From Agrobacterium arsenijevicii (lineage in GTDB: Bacteria > Pseudomonadota > Alphaproteobacteria > Rhizobiales > Rhizobiaceae), in NCBI GenBank assembly GCA_000949895.1, contig JWIT01000011.1, forward strand, positions 97,660 to 161,659: 64,000 bases of DNA. The letters are read 5' to 3'. Positions 57,009 through 64,000 of the stretch are shown here, piece after piece. The position numbers and the translations under genes were made by a program. Within the stretch, counting starts at the first letter, position 1. The number at the start of each line of letters is the position of its first letter. Below the pieces are notes generated by a model. The model was given only the letters and a program-made list of their open reading frames with translations, ran no database searches and was not told where the DNA came from.

Positions 57009-58031
57009 TCATACGGCCTCCGCGACCTTCTTGCCGGCCAGCAGCGCATCGAAATAGGCGATGGTTCTTTCCAGGCCGATTTCGAGCGGTACACGCGGTT
57101 GCCATCTGAGCAGTTCCTTCGCCCGTGAAATATCTGGACGGCGCTGCTGCGGATCGTCGATTGCAGCGGGCAGATGCACGATGCGCGAACTGGAATTCGT
57201 CATGCGGATGACGATATCGGCCAATTGCCGCACCGGAATTTCGCTCGGATTGCCGAGATTGATCGGCCCCGTGCAATCCTTCGGCTTGGCCGAAAAACGC
57301 AGGAAACCATCGATCAGGTCATCGACATAGCAGAAGGAACGCGTCTGGCTGCCATCGCCATAAATGGTGATGTCTGCGCCCTTCAGCGCCTGCACGATGA
57401 AGTTGGAAACCACCCGTCCATCATCCGGGCGCATGCGCGGCCCATAGGTGTTGAAGATGCGCCCCACCTTGATATCGACGCCGTAGCAGCGATTATAATC
57501 AAAAAACAGCGTTTCAGCGCTGCGTTTGCCTTCATCGTAGCAAGCTCGCGGCCCGATTGTATTTACATTGCCGAAATAGCTTTCCGGCTGCGGATTGACG
57601 AGCGGGTCGCCATAAACTTCCGAAGTCGAGGATTGCACCACGGTTGCACCGCATCTGCGGGCAACTTCCAGCACATTGACCGCACCGAGCACATTGGTGA
57701 GCAGAGTGCCGACGGGATCGCGCTGATAGTCCGGCGGCGATGCCGGCGAAGCGAAGTTGAAGATCAGCGAGACGTCGATGTCATAGGGCTTGCGGACATC
57801 ATGCTCGACCAGCAGAAATCGCTTATTGTCGCGCAAATGCTCGACATTTGCGGTCCGTCCGGTCGAAAGATCGTCGAGACAGATCACCTCGTGACCGCTG
57901 CTGAGCAGGCGTTCGCAAAGATGGGAACCGAGGAAACCGGCTCCGCCATTGACAAGAACACGTTGACCTGGCCGCCATTCGGAATAGATCGTGGCGCCGT
58001 TATCATGGTCGTTGGGAACGAAATTACGCAT
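57009..58031 (-). CDS. uxs1: UDP-glucuronate decarboxylase (UDP-xylose synthase, Uxs)
   Basis: 340 residues from the ATG at 58031, which follows GGGAGGAG. Extended SDR with NGGAGFLGSHLCERLL, SSTSEVYGDP and the hallmark IGPRACYDEGKRSAE with catalytic Tyr and Lys, typical of UDP-glucuronate decarboxylases. It makes UDP-xylose from UDP-glucuronate. First gene of a leftward operon uxs-epimerase-synthase-DUF995-hydrolase. UDP-xylose made here would be turned into UDP-arabinose by the next enzyme, giving the donor for the synthase. Confidence 0.87.
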   Translation of the reverse strand: MRNFVPNDHDNGATIYSEWRPGQRVLVNGGAGFLGSHLCERLLSSGHEVICLDDLSTGRTANVEHLRDNKRFLLVEHDVRKPYDIDVSLIFNFASPASPPDYQRDPVGTLLTNVLGAVNVLEVARRCGATVVQSSTSEVYGDPLVNPQPESYFGNVNTIGPRACYDEGKRSAETLFFDYNRCYGVDIKVGRIFNTYGPRMRPDDGRVVSNFIVQALKGADITIYGDGSQTRSFCYVDDLIDGFLRFSAKPKDCTGPINLGNPSEIPVRQLADIVIRMTNSSSRIVHLPAAIDDPQQRRPDISRAKELLRWQPRVPLEIGLERTIAYFDALLAGKKVAEAV

Positions 58032-58425
58032 TACACACTCCTCCCCATGAAGAACCAGCCCGGCTGATTCGACTTGAACTAGATCAAACTCCCGATTGTG
58101 AGATAACTTTAATATCATCCTCCGGTTTTTATTTCTTCTGGAGGTTTTAATATTGAGATTCGATATATTTCAACCTTTATGATAGGCGCATCAACAAACA
58201 GGTCAACTTGATTTTATCGAAATATTACAATTGATTACCCTAAATTACTCAAAATAACCCTTTTATTTAATACTTTTTAACTATGCCTCCATTATGCCTT
58301 TCTTATTGAGCATTAGCGCAAGCTTCGCTCAACCAGTCGGGACTATTCTGGTTTTGTAAGGCTCGGTCCACCGGGGCAAAACCACCCGGCGAGATACGAC
58401 AGCTAGTCGATTTCAGGGGACACAC
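58032..58425. other. AT-rich divergent control region
   Basis: 394 bp without a supported gene, between the uxs operon and the small exported protein. The part 58100-58320 is conspicuously AT-rich for this genome, with several T and A runs, and likely carries promoters in both directions and regulator sites. No clean operator repeat was recognised. Confidence 0.55.
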
Positions 58426-58779
58426 ATGATGAATGACATGCCTTATTCCCATGGCGGCAAACTAGCCCGCCACTGTCGCTTTGCACTTATTGCCACAGCA
58501 CTTGCGACGTTCACCTTCGCGACGGTTTCATGTTCCGTTGCCGAAGACGTCGTTTTGATCAAGACCGCATCCGCAAAGACGGAAACGATCAAGAGCCGTG
58601 TTGCTCCAGCCAAGGCGTCCTACGGTTACGAAAAGACAGGCAACGCGGCTGTCACCCTTGTTGCCGATGCCTCCGACACGCCCGCGATATCGCCGCGGCA
58701 CTCTTATTCCGGTTCTTCTCCCTATATCTGCTCGCCGAGCGGATTTGGTCAGAAGTCCCGTTGTTTCCTGAGGCCCTGA
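58426..58779 (+). CDS. Small exported protein of unknown function
   Basis: 117 residues; GGGGA precedes the ATG. A long signal peptide (CRFALIATALATFTFATVSC) may end in a lipoprotein-like Cys, though the preceding residues are atypical. The mature part is Ala/Lys/Thr-rich and the C-terminus PYICSPSGFGQKSRCFL has two Cys that could form a disulfide loop. I do not recognise the family beyond this C-terminal pattern, which I recall from small rhizobial exported proteins. It is monocistronic, between the polysaccharide operon and a regulator. Confidence 0.7.
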   Translation: MMNDMPYSHGGKLARHCRFALIATALATFTFATVSCSVAEDVVLIKTASAKTETIKSRVAPAKASYGYEKTGNAAVTLVADASDTPAISPRHSYSGSSPYICSPSGFGQKSRCFLRP

Positions 58780-58849
58780 GCCTCCGGGAGAAACCCTTCG
58801 TGAAAACTGGCGCCCGGGCGGCCTTGGCCTTGCCCGAGGCTCAGTTTTT
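58776..58849 (+). terminator. Probable terminator with long loop
   Basis: CTGAGCCTCCGGG at 58776-58788 can pair with CCCGAGGCTCAG at 58833-58844 (one bulge), followed by TTTTTC. The 44-nt loop is long for a terminator. It overlaps the end of the convergent luxR-type gene. Confidence 0.5.
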
Positions 58850-59611
58850 CCAGCCTGAGAAGGCCGCGTCGTCGTCCTTGTGGAAGAAGCGCGATGCTGC
58901 CTCTGTCCGGTTGCGCACGTTCATCTTCTTATAGATGTTGCGAACGTGTACCTTCACGGTATTCTCAGACAGATGAAGCCGGTCGGCGATGATCTTGTTT
59001 TGCGTACCCTTGCAAAGCAGATCAAGGATTTGTACCTCGCGCGTCGTCAACGTCGCAATTTCGCTCCTGCTGACGGCAAGGGCATCGGCGCGGTTGGCGA
59101 TCACAGCGTCGCTTTGAACGCTCTTGCCATTGACGGCCTGGGAATAAGGGGTGAGCTTGCCGAGCAGAGCGGCCGGAAAATGCTCTCCGCCCTTCATGAG
59201 CAGGTCCACCGCCGCCATGAACACGTCGAGCCGCAGATTAAGCGGCAACACACCATCGATGACACGCATCCCCACCAGCTGCTTTAACGGCTCCTCGAAC
59301 TTGTCGATAGTTTCGACGACGAGTGCGATCGCCGCGTCCGGGTGTTTTTCGCGGACTGCCGAAAGAACGTCATGAAGACGCTCGCCCGACATGCGGTATG
59401 GCAACACCAACCGGACATTGGCGCCATAATCATCGTCGATCTTTGCCGACGACATCACACTCACCACAGCAAATGTAGGGAACTTTTTGCCCAACGCCTC
59501 CACGAGGCACTCGGAAAACAGATCCGGATCCGCTATGATCAATAAAGTTCCATTTATAGGAGCAACGGCACCACTCTGTTTTGCCGCATAATCTGAAGTT
59601 CCCATGAACAT
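58841..59611 (-). CDS. LuxR/GerE-type regulator with degenerate receiver-like domain
   Basis: 256 residues from the ATG at 59611, which has GGGAGG 5 nt upstream; longer frames to 59722 lack a ribosome site. The C-terminus is a clear LuxR-type helix-turn-helix (LTTREVQILDLLCKGTQNKIIADRLHLSENTVKVHVRNIYKKM). The N-terminal half resembles a receiver (TLLIIADPDLFSECLVEAL), but the strand where the phospho-Asp should lie (about DAAIALVVETIDKFEEP) has no Asp. It probably responds to something other than phosphorylation, or is constitutive. It sits among matrix genes and is divergent from the large acidic protein genes. Confidence 0.85.
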   Translation of the reverse strand: MFMGTSDYAAKQSGAVAPINGTLLIIADPDLFSECLVEALGKKFPTFAVVSVMSSAKIDDDYGANVRLVLPYRMSGERLHDVLSAVREKHPDAAIALVVETIDKFEEPLKQLVGMRVIDGVLPLNLRLDVFMAAVDLLMKGGEHFPAALLGKLTPYSQAVNGKSVQSDAVIANRADALAVSRSEIATLTTREVQILDLLCKGTQNKIIADRLHLSENTVKVHVRNIYKKMNVRNRTEAASRFFHKDDDAAFSGWKN

Positions 59612-60521
59612 TGACGCCTCCCTAAAGCGCTTACGCATTACATTCTTTCGGTTGTGCAGTCTGTCATTCGCCGGGGTACCCCTGAAAACATACGGGGCAA
59701 ATCCCGCTTCAAGCCATGTCAACTATCATTAATTACCCGTTAATTTAGGAGGCTAATACGAAAAGCTGTGTAAATAAATGGCCCAAACGGGTTATTTCTT
59801 GCAATTGACGTACAAAATTGGTTACGCCGGTAATGAATCGTTCCACCCGGAACCGGTGTAAAAACAAACACATCGGAAAAGCTTTCGCTGCGGTTTTGCA
59901 ATCCGGGAAAATATAACTTTTAGTTGATATCCCTTTACATACCTGCCCGGCGAACGAACTCCGAGGACGTGCCAATTCGGGATAGCGGTCATTTCCCACC
60001 GCAATAAACCATGTTTTTCAAAAAATCCGTTTTCCCTGCCGAAACTACTGTTTTTTGTGCCTGAACCGGCGAAAGAACCCCGCCCGATCACCCTCCGGCA
60101 TATATATTCGGGGTGAAGGCGCCGAAATGCCTAGCCCGAATTGATATCTAGGAAGCTCCATTTTTCTGCGGCACAGTCTGCCCGTCGCTGGAAACGGTGA
60201 CCAATGGAAAGACAACCCCGGCCTTTGACGTGTGTTTGCAAACGCCGGTCCCTTTTCAAGTCATAACGAAAACAAAAAAGACGAAGCCACCGCGCTCCCC
60301 ACCGGAGCGAGGAACGGATTTGTGCGCCTTAATACCGAGTAGCGCACAAGGGCTGAACGAAAAGAGCCCGGTCACGGGCCGATGCCAAACCGCAGATGAA
60401 ACGTACCGAGTGCATCTGCAGAACATCAATCTTTGTGCAACGCGGAGCAAGCGCGAAAAAATCCCGTTTTAGATGAGAGGGATTTCGAAAGCTGCTCCGA
60501 GCTTTTTCGGAGGAAATCGAA
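59612..60521. other. 910-bp non-coding region upstream of acidic matrix protein gene
   Basis: No convincing protein gene; open frames at 59745-60091 (minus) and 60197-60472 (plus) lack ribosome sites and protein-like composition. The left third is AT-rich and should hold the luxR promoter. Short hairpins occur at 60366-60379 (GCCCG-GTCA-CGGGC) and 60495-60512. It may contain a long 5' leader or a small RNA for the gene at 60522. Confidence 0.5.
60495..60513 (+). promoter_or_regulatory. Hairpin covering the ribosome binding site of the acidic protein gene
   Basis: CTCCGA (60495-60500) and TCGGAG (60507-60512) form a 6-bp stem with a 6-nt loop. The right arm contains most of the ribosome site GGAGG (60509-60513), which lies 8 nt before the ATG. 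Folding would block translation, so this could be a thermosensor or target of an RNA or protein regulator. Confidence 0.55.
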
Positions 60522-61484
60522 ATGGGTTATAATCCAAAGTCCGGCGACGATATCACGAAAATCGGCGCGCTTTCCGATGGTTTTGCCAACACGGCGACCA
60601 ATGACGCCAAGGTGGAAGACAGCAACGTCGGCACTGCAAACGGTGAAAACCGCAACAACGACTACAGTGACAACAGCACGGACAACAGCTCCAAGGTGGA
60701 TGTCGACGCGAAGATCGACGTTGCCGTCGGCAATGGTGACAATCGCGACAACGACTATGACTGGAACTATAGCGCCAAGTCATACAGCGATAACGACACC
60801 ACGACGAAGACCACCACCATCAACGACAATGACAGCGACTACGACTGGAGCTACAGCAGCAAGTCGTACAGCGACAACGACACGAACGTGAAGACGATCA
60901 CGGATACGGACAACAAGTCGTTCTCCTATTCCGACAACGACACCACAACAACAACCACGACGACTTCCGACAGCTTCAATTCCGCTGACAGTTTCTACAA
61001 GTCGGATGACGACTTCGGCAACATCACCGGCGTCAAGGATGTCGGCAATCTCGGCATCGCCGGCGGAGACCTCACCTTCAACCTGGGTGACGACTTCTCC
61101 TTTACACTCGACGTCGACAACATCCTCAACGGCTCGCTGAACGGTGAAGGCAACGACTCCGCTTTCAGCCTTGTGCAGGCCAACCACCTGGCGGATCAGG
61201 ACAGCGCCTACAATGTTCAGATGAACAACGGCGGTGCCGAAAACCACCTGAGCGCCAATGCCGGCGACGCCTTTGGCGCAGAAGGCATGGACGGCAAGGG
61301 ATGGGACCTCAAGGCCGGCGACGACGCTGCGGGTACCAGCACTGCGGATGCATCGGCAATCCTTGCAAATTCCGGCTTCCATCTGGAACTGGTACAGGGT
61401 GCCAACATGCTCTCCAATGCCGTTGACGCCACGATCACAGGCGGCAACTCGCATGTTTCGGACGTTGGTGAAGATCACTCCTGA
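60522..61484 (+). CDS. Acidic Asp/Asn/Ser/Thr-rich repetitive protein, probably secreted
   Basis: 320 residues with no signal peptide. The first half is low-complexity with three imperfect repeats built around DYDWNYSAKSYSDNDTTTKT (about 78-97, 106-125 and a shorter one near 133-145). The second half is Gly/Asp/Asn-rich (LGIAGGDLTFNLGDDFSF, SLNGEGNDSAF, GWDLKAGDDAA). Composition and absence of Cys fit calcium-binding proteins exported by type I secretion, but no classical nonapeptide repeats were seen. A ribosome site inside a hairpin precedes it, and a 10-bp hairpin separates it from the next gene. Function unknown. Confidence 0.75.
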   Translation: MGYNPKSGDDITKIGALSDGFANTATNDAKVEDSNVGTANGENRNNDYSDNSTDNSSKVDVDAKIDVAVGNGDNRDNDYDWNYSAKSYSDNDTTTKTTTINDNDSDYDWSYSSKSYSDNDTNVKTITDTDNKSFSYSDNDTTTTTTTTSDSFNSADSFYKSDDDFGNITGVKDVGNLGIAGGDLTFNLGDDFSFTLDVDNILNGSLNGEGNDSAFSLVQANHLADQDSAYNVQMNNGGAENHLSANAGDAFGAEGMDGKGWDLKAGDDAAGTSTADASAILANSGFHLELVQGANMLSNAVDATITGGNSHVSDVGEDHS

Positions 61485-61507
61485 TAATCATCTCTCTACG
61501 AAAAGAG

Positions 61508-61531
61508 CTGCACCGGCACCCGCCGGTGCAG
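61508..61531 (+). terminator. Intercistronic hairpin
   Basis: A perfect 10-bp stem CTGCACCGGC/GCCGGTGCAG with loop ACCC. No T run follows, so it may be a partial terminator or an mRNA-stabilising end that makes the upstream acidic protein more abundant than the downstream one. Confidence 0.65.
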
Positions 61532-61632
61532 TTCGCGGTTAAAAGACCCGGTTTGGCGAAATGAAGCACCGCCTATGAGATGTGTGCCCGCCACTTCAAG
61601 GTCCTGCCGCGATGATCAGGGAGGGACCTGCA

Positions 61633-63654
61633 ATGCATATCGACAGAATTTCAGACATGATCGCGCATTTCATCGGCCTGTTCGACACGGTGATCGAGGA
61701 CGCGCGCCTGAGAACCAACTATACCGAAGGCGTTGCACAATCTGATCCAGACCGGTTGCCGGATGATGAAGCGGCAAGGTTGCTCGACAAGAACTACGAC
61801 GTGCCACTTGAGGATTACGATCCCGGCGTCAAATACCGCGCCGGCTATTACGACTTCGACTATCTTCGCCCGCATTTCGCCCGCGCTGTCGAATACGACA
61901 TGCAGCAGTTGGCAAAAGCCATTCCGATCGATATTTCAGCTACAAATTTCCGCTTTCCGGGCCGTCTTTCCTTTGAGGAAGAACGCGAACTGGTGGTGCA
62001 CACCGGCCCCGGTTCCGTCATCGCTCACGTCGCGCAGATCAATATTCTTCAGGATGACGACTATCTGAACATGACGGACGGTCCTTACGTGGCGCGCGAC
62101 ACCGGTTTCGTGACCCAGCGCACCGTCGAGTTATACAACGAAGCGGCCGTCTTCACGCCCTTTTCCGTTTTCCACCGCACGGATAGCTATGACGGATTGC
62201 AGGCGCTGGCCAAAACCGTGCATGACTATATCGATCATGCCCGCGAAAACGATGTGACATCGCTCGGCACCGGCGCGGATCAGGATTTCGTTCTCGCCAG
62301 CCACGACATCGACGGCCTCTACATCAATGGCTCGATAGCCTACGAAAAGCCTACACTCGATGATCATATGCCGGATCGCGGTTTTGCCAAACCGCAGGAA
62401 GCGCCCGAAAAGAGCGATGTTCCGCTGCACGAGGACGGTCCTGCCGGCAACAGTCTCGATATTGCCGCTGGCGCCAATATCGTCGCCAACATCGCCACGC
62501 TGATCAATACCGGCGTCATGACCTCCGTCACCGCCGTAATGGGCGATTATCATCAGATCGACGCAATCACCCAAGCCTATGTCTATAGCGACCGCGACAA
62601 AATCGACTCGGTTTTCACGCAGTCTGAAGACCATGCGGCGACTGCCGCGTACAACATTGCGAACTTCGCACGCAGCGTCTATCCGGGTGCGGAAAACGCT
62701 GCCGACAGCAGCCACGATAGTGGCGAACCGCCGATATTTCCCACAGCCTGGCGTGTCAGCGTGCTTGAAGGAGACGTATCGTTCGTCCACTGGATCGAGC
62801 AATACCAGTTCATCAGCGACAACGACACACTGACAGTCACCTCTTCGGGTGCCAGCGTCAACCTGCTGACGGGAGGCAACGCCGCCCTCAACATCGCCAA
62901 TTTCCTCGGCATCGGCATGCAATACGATCTGATCATCGTCGGCGGCAACGTGCTGGACATGAACGTCATCAGCCAGATCGCCGTGCTTTACGACAATGAC
63001 TGGATCCGCGCCCATCCCGATGCGCCTGAGGGTGCTACCGTCCAGTCCGGCAACAACCTGTTGTGGAACGACGCCAGCATTCACAATGTCGGCAGCAACG
63101 AACGTTTCGAAACCATGCCGGACTATATGCATCAGACGGTGAACGCGATTAACGAGCGCGACCCCAACATGCCGGATGGGCTTGCCCATGATGCCAATTT
63201 CGCCAGCTACCAGGGGCTGAACGTCCTTTACATCACCGGCAATCTTTATGACGTCAGCATCATCAAACAGGTGGGCGTGCTGGGCGATTCCGACGCTGTA
63301 ACGCAAGCCGCATCCAAGGTTCTCGAAAACAACGAAAACGCCACCGTCCATATCGACACCGGCAGCAACGCCGTCGTCAATCTCGCGCAGATCATCGATT
63401 ACGACAGCTTCGGCTCAACCACCTACGTCGCCGGCGGGGTTTATTCCGATGCCATACTGATACAGGGCGGCATCATCGAAAACGATGCATTGCAACCGAC
63501 GCAGCACGGCCAGCTGGCCAACGAAGTCATCGCCTTTCTTCACGACGATCCCGCCACCATCCAGAATGAATCCGATGGTGTCATCAATGCCGGTCACGAC
63601 ATGTCGTGGTCGAATGCCCATTCATCCGACGTCATGCAGGGGGTCACTGCATAG
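61633..63654 (+). CDS. Large acidic repetitive protein, putative type I-secreted matrix protein
   Basis: 673 residues from the ATG at 61633 (GGGAGGG upstream); an in-frame start at 61582 is weaker. No signal peptide. A unique N-terminal part (1-270) is followed by about four degenerate repeats with the pattern SGxNxxxNxAxxI...YxxxxxGGxxxDxxxIxQxxVLxDxD; clear copies are DIAAGANIVANIATLINTG, TGGNAALNIANFLGIG...DLIIVGGNVLDMNVISQ, and SNAVVNLAQIIDYDSFGS. Highly acidic, no Cys visible. It resembles rhizobial proteins annotated as type I secretion-associated, but I cannot name a function. Transcribed with the acidic protein upstream and with the gene that follows. Confidence 0.75.
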   Translation: MHIDRISDMIAHFIGLFDTVIEDARLRTNYTEGVAQSDPDRLPDDEAARLLDKNYDVPLEDYDPGVKYRAGYYDFDYLRPHFARAVEYDMQQLAKAIPIDISATNFRFPGRLSFEEERELVVHTGPGSVIAHVAQINILQDDDYLNMTDGPYVARDTGFVTQRTVELYNEAAVFTPFSVFHRTDSYDGLQALAKTVHDYIDHARENDVTSLGTGADQDFVLASHDIDGLYINGSIAYEKPTLDDHMPDRGFAKPQEAPEKSDVPLHEDGPAGNSLDIAAGANIVANIATLINTGVMTSVTAVMGDYHQIDAITQAYVYSDRDKIDSVFTQSEDHAATAAYNIANFARSVYPGAENAADSSHDSGEPPIFPTAWRVSVLEGDVSFVHWIEQYQFISDNDTLTVTSSGASVNLLTGGNAALNIANFLGIGMQYDLIIVGGNVLDMNVISQIAVLYDNDWIRAHPDAPEGATVQSGNNLLWNDASIHNVGSNERFETMPDYMHQTVNAINERDPNMPDGLAHDANFASYQGLNVLYITGNLYDVSIIKQVGVLGDSDAVTQAASKVLENNENATVHIDTGSNAVVNLAQIIDYDSFGSTTYVAGGVYSDAILIQGGIIENDALQPTQHGQLANEVIAFLHDDPATIQNESDGVINAGHDMSWSNAHSSDVMQGVTA

Positions 63655-63729
63655 GTTTGATGGGCGGAGGAGAACCGCCCGCCACCAAGCCGCAGACACC
63701 GCAAGATCACCGAGGGGATAAATAAAAAA

Positions 63730-64000
63730 ATGGACCATATTTCAAGAAAAACCATTGCCGTCGGGCGCTCGCTGGACTTGCCGCTGGATCAGGATGCAGA
63801 AGACAGCAAACTGACGGATGCCTGCATTTCGGCCATCAACGAAGCCGTCGAGAATCTGCGCCATCTATCTGGTGCGGAAAAGACGGCGAAAGTGGCCCCG
63901 CCCACCCCTGAGATCACACCGCCGCCGCCCCTTCCGCAACCGTCCCCAAAGACCGGACAACCGACCCAATTTCGGGACGTTCCGCAGGAAAGACCCTTAC
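63730..64000 (+). CDS. N-terminal part of an unidentified protein, cut by window edge
   Basis: 90 codons are open from the ATG at 63730 to the end of the window. The sequence starts MDHISRKTIAVGRSLDLPLDQDAEDSK, then a short helix (CISAINEAVENLRHL) and a Pro-rich stretch (TPEITPPPPLPQPSPK). A GAGGGG lies 13 nt upstream, rather far. It follows the large acidic gene by 75 bp in the same direction. It could be the extended N-terminus of a type I secretion ATPase or adaptor; that is speculation. Confidence 0.6.
   Translation, partial: MDHISRKTIAVGRSLDLPLDQDAEDSKLTDACISAINEAVENLRHLSGAEKTAKVAPPTPEITPPPPLPQPSPKTGQPTQFRDVPQERPL

Noticed and set aside
59745..60091. Two minus frames of 84 and 89 residues
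   Set aside because: No ribosome sites and no recognisable features. Probably promoter or leader DNA.
60197..60472. 91-residue plus frame in the large gap
   Set aside because: No ribosome site, composition not protein-like, and a minus frame of similar length covers the same bases.
60600..61000. Repetitive DNA in the acidic protein gene considered as satellite repeat
   Set aside because: The reading frame is kept through all units, and codon third positions vary. It is a protein repeat.

Overview
The window looks like the chromosome of a rhizobial alphaproteobacterium of the Agrobacterium tumefaciens/fabrum group, most plausibly its second (linear) chromosome. This rests on uniformly GC-rich coding sequence, tightly packed operons with ATGA overlaps, and a set of genes typical of Agrobacterium: a sulfoquinovose mono-oxygenase (smo) locus, a type III bcs/cel cellulose locus, dctABD, a BA14K-family protein, an IalB-family protein and DUF995. 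The assignment comes from recognising protein families; no database search was possible.

Layout. 0-6 kb: a polysaccharide-export lipoprotein, then an RND efflux pair (membrane fusion protein plus pump). 6-10.5 kb, minus strand: a 1325-residue autotransporter with a repeat-built passenger, co-transcribed with an IalB-type periplasmic protein. 10.7-20.8 kb: the complete sulfoquinovose locus, with smoCBA leftward, the regulator smoD, and the importer plus sulfoquinovosidase smoEFGHI rightward. SmoI carries the diagnostic sulfonate-binding residues at K245, E270, R283 and W286. Two copies of a 19-bp motif, one in each control region, are a likely SmoD operator. 20.8-22.1 kb: an orphan TadG-like protein with a von Willebrand A domain. 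22.3-26.5 kb: a TPP riboswitch followed by a thiamine-precursor salvage operon (permease, binding protein, thiM, thiE, thiD) that lacks the expected ABC ATPase. 26.5-26.7 kb: a perfect 49-nt inverted repeat of rhizobial intergenic type.

26.7-30.5 kb: a D-alanine module (Lrp-type regulator divergent from alanine racemase and dadA) and an FCD-type GntR regulator. 30.7-36.1 kb: a BA14K protein, then C4-dicarboxylate sensing and uptake (dctD, dctB, dctA) with paired upstream palindromes and a sigma-54 promoter in front of dctA. 36.2-38.8 kb: a half-size EamA protein, a class III aminotransferase and a short-chain dehydrogenase.

39-64 kb reads as one surface-matrix region. It holds a type III cellulose locus (bcsL, bcsM convergent with bcsN-A-B-Z-K). 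Next come an AGE-family sugar isomerase and a leftward five-gene operon (UDP-xylose synthase, UDP-sugar 4-epimerase, family 2 glycosyltransferase, DUF995 protein, glycoside hydrolase). That operon matches the plan of the Sinorhizobium meliloti arabinose-containing polysaccharide (aps) cluster. It is followed by a small exported protein, a LuxR-type regulator without a recognisable phospho-acceptor, and a 910-bp non-coding stretch. The window ends with two acidic, repetitive proteins without signal peptides and the start of a third gene; these are probably type I-secreted matrix proteins, with the exporter perhaps just beyond the right edge.

Positions of starts were chosen from ribosome binding sites and overlaps and often differ from the longest open frame; the choice is explained in each entry.
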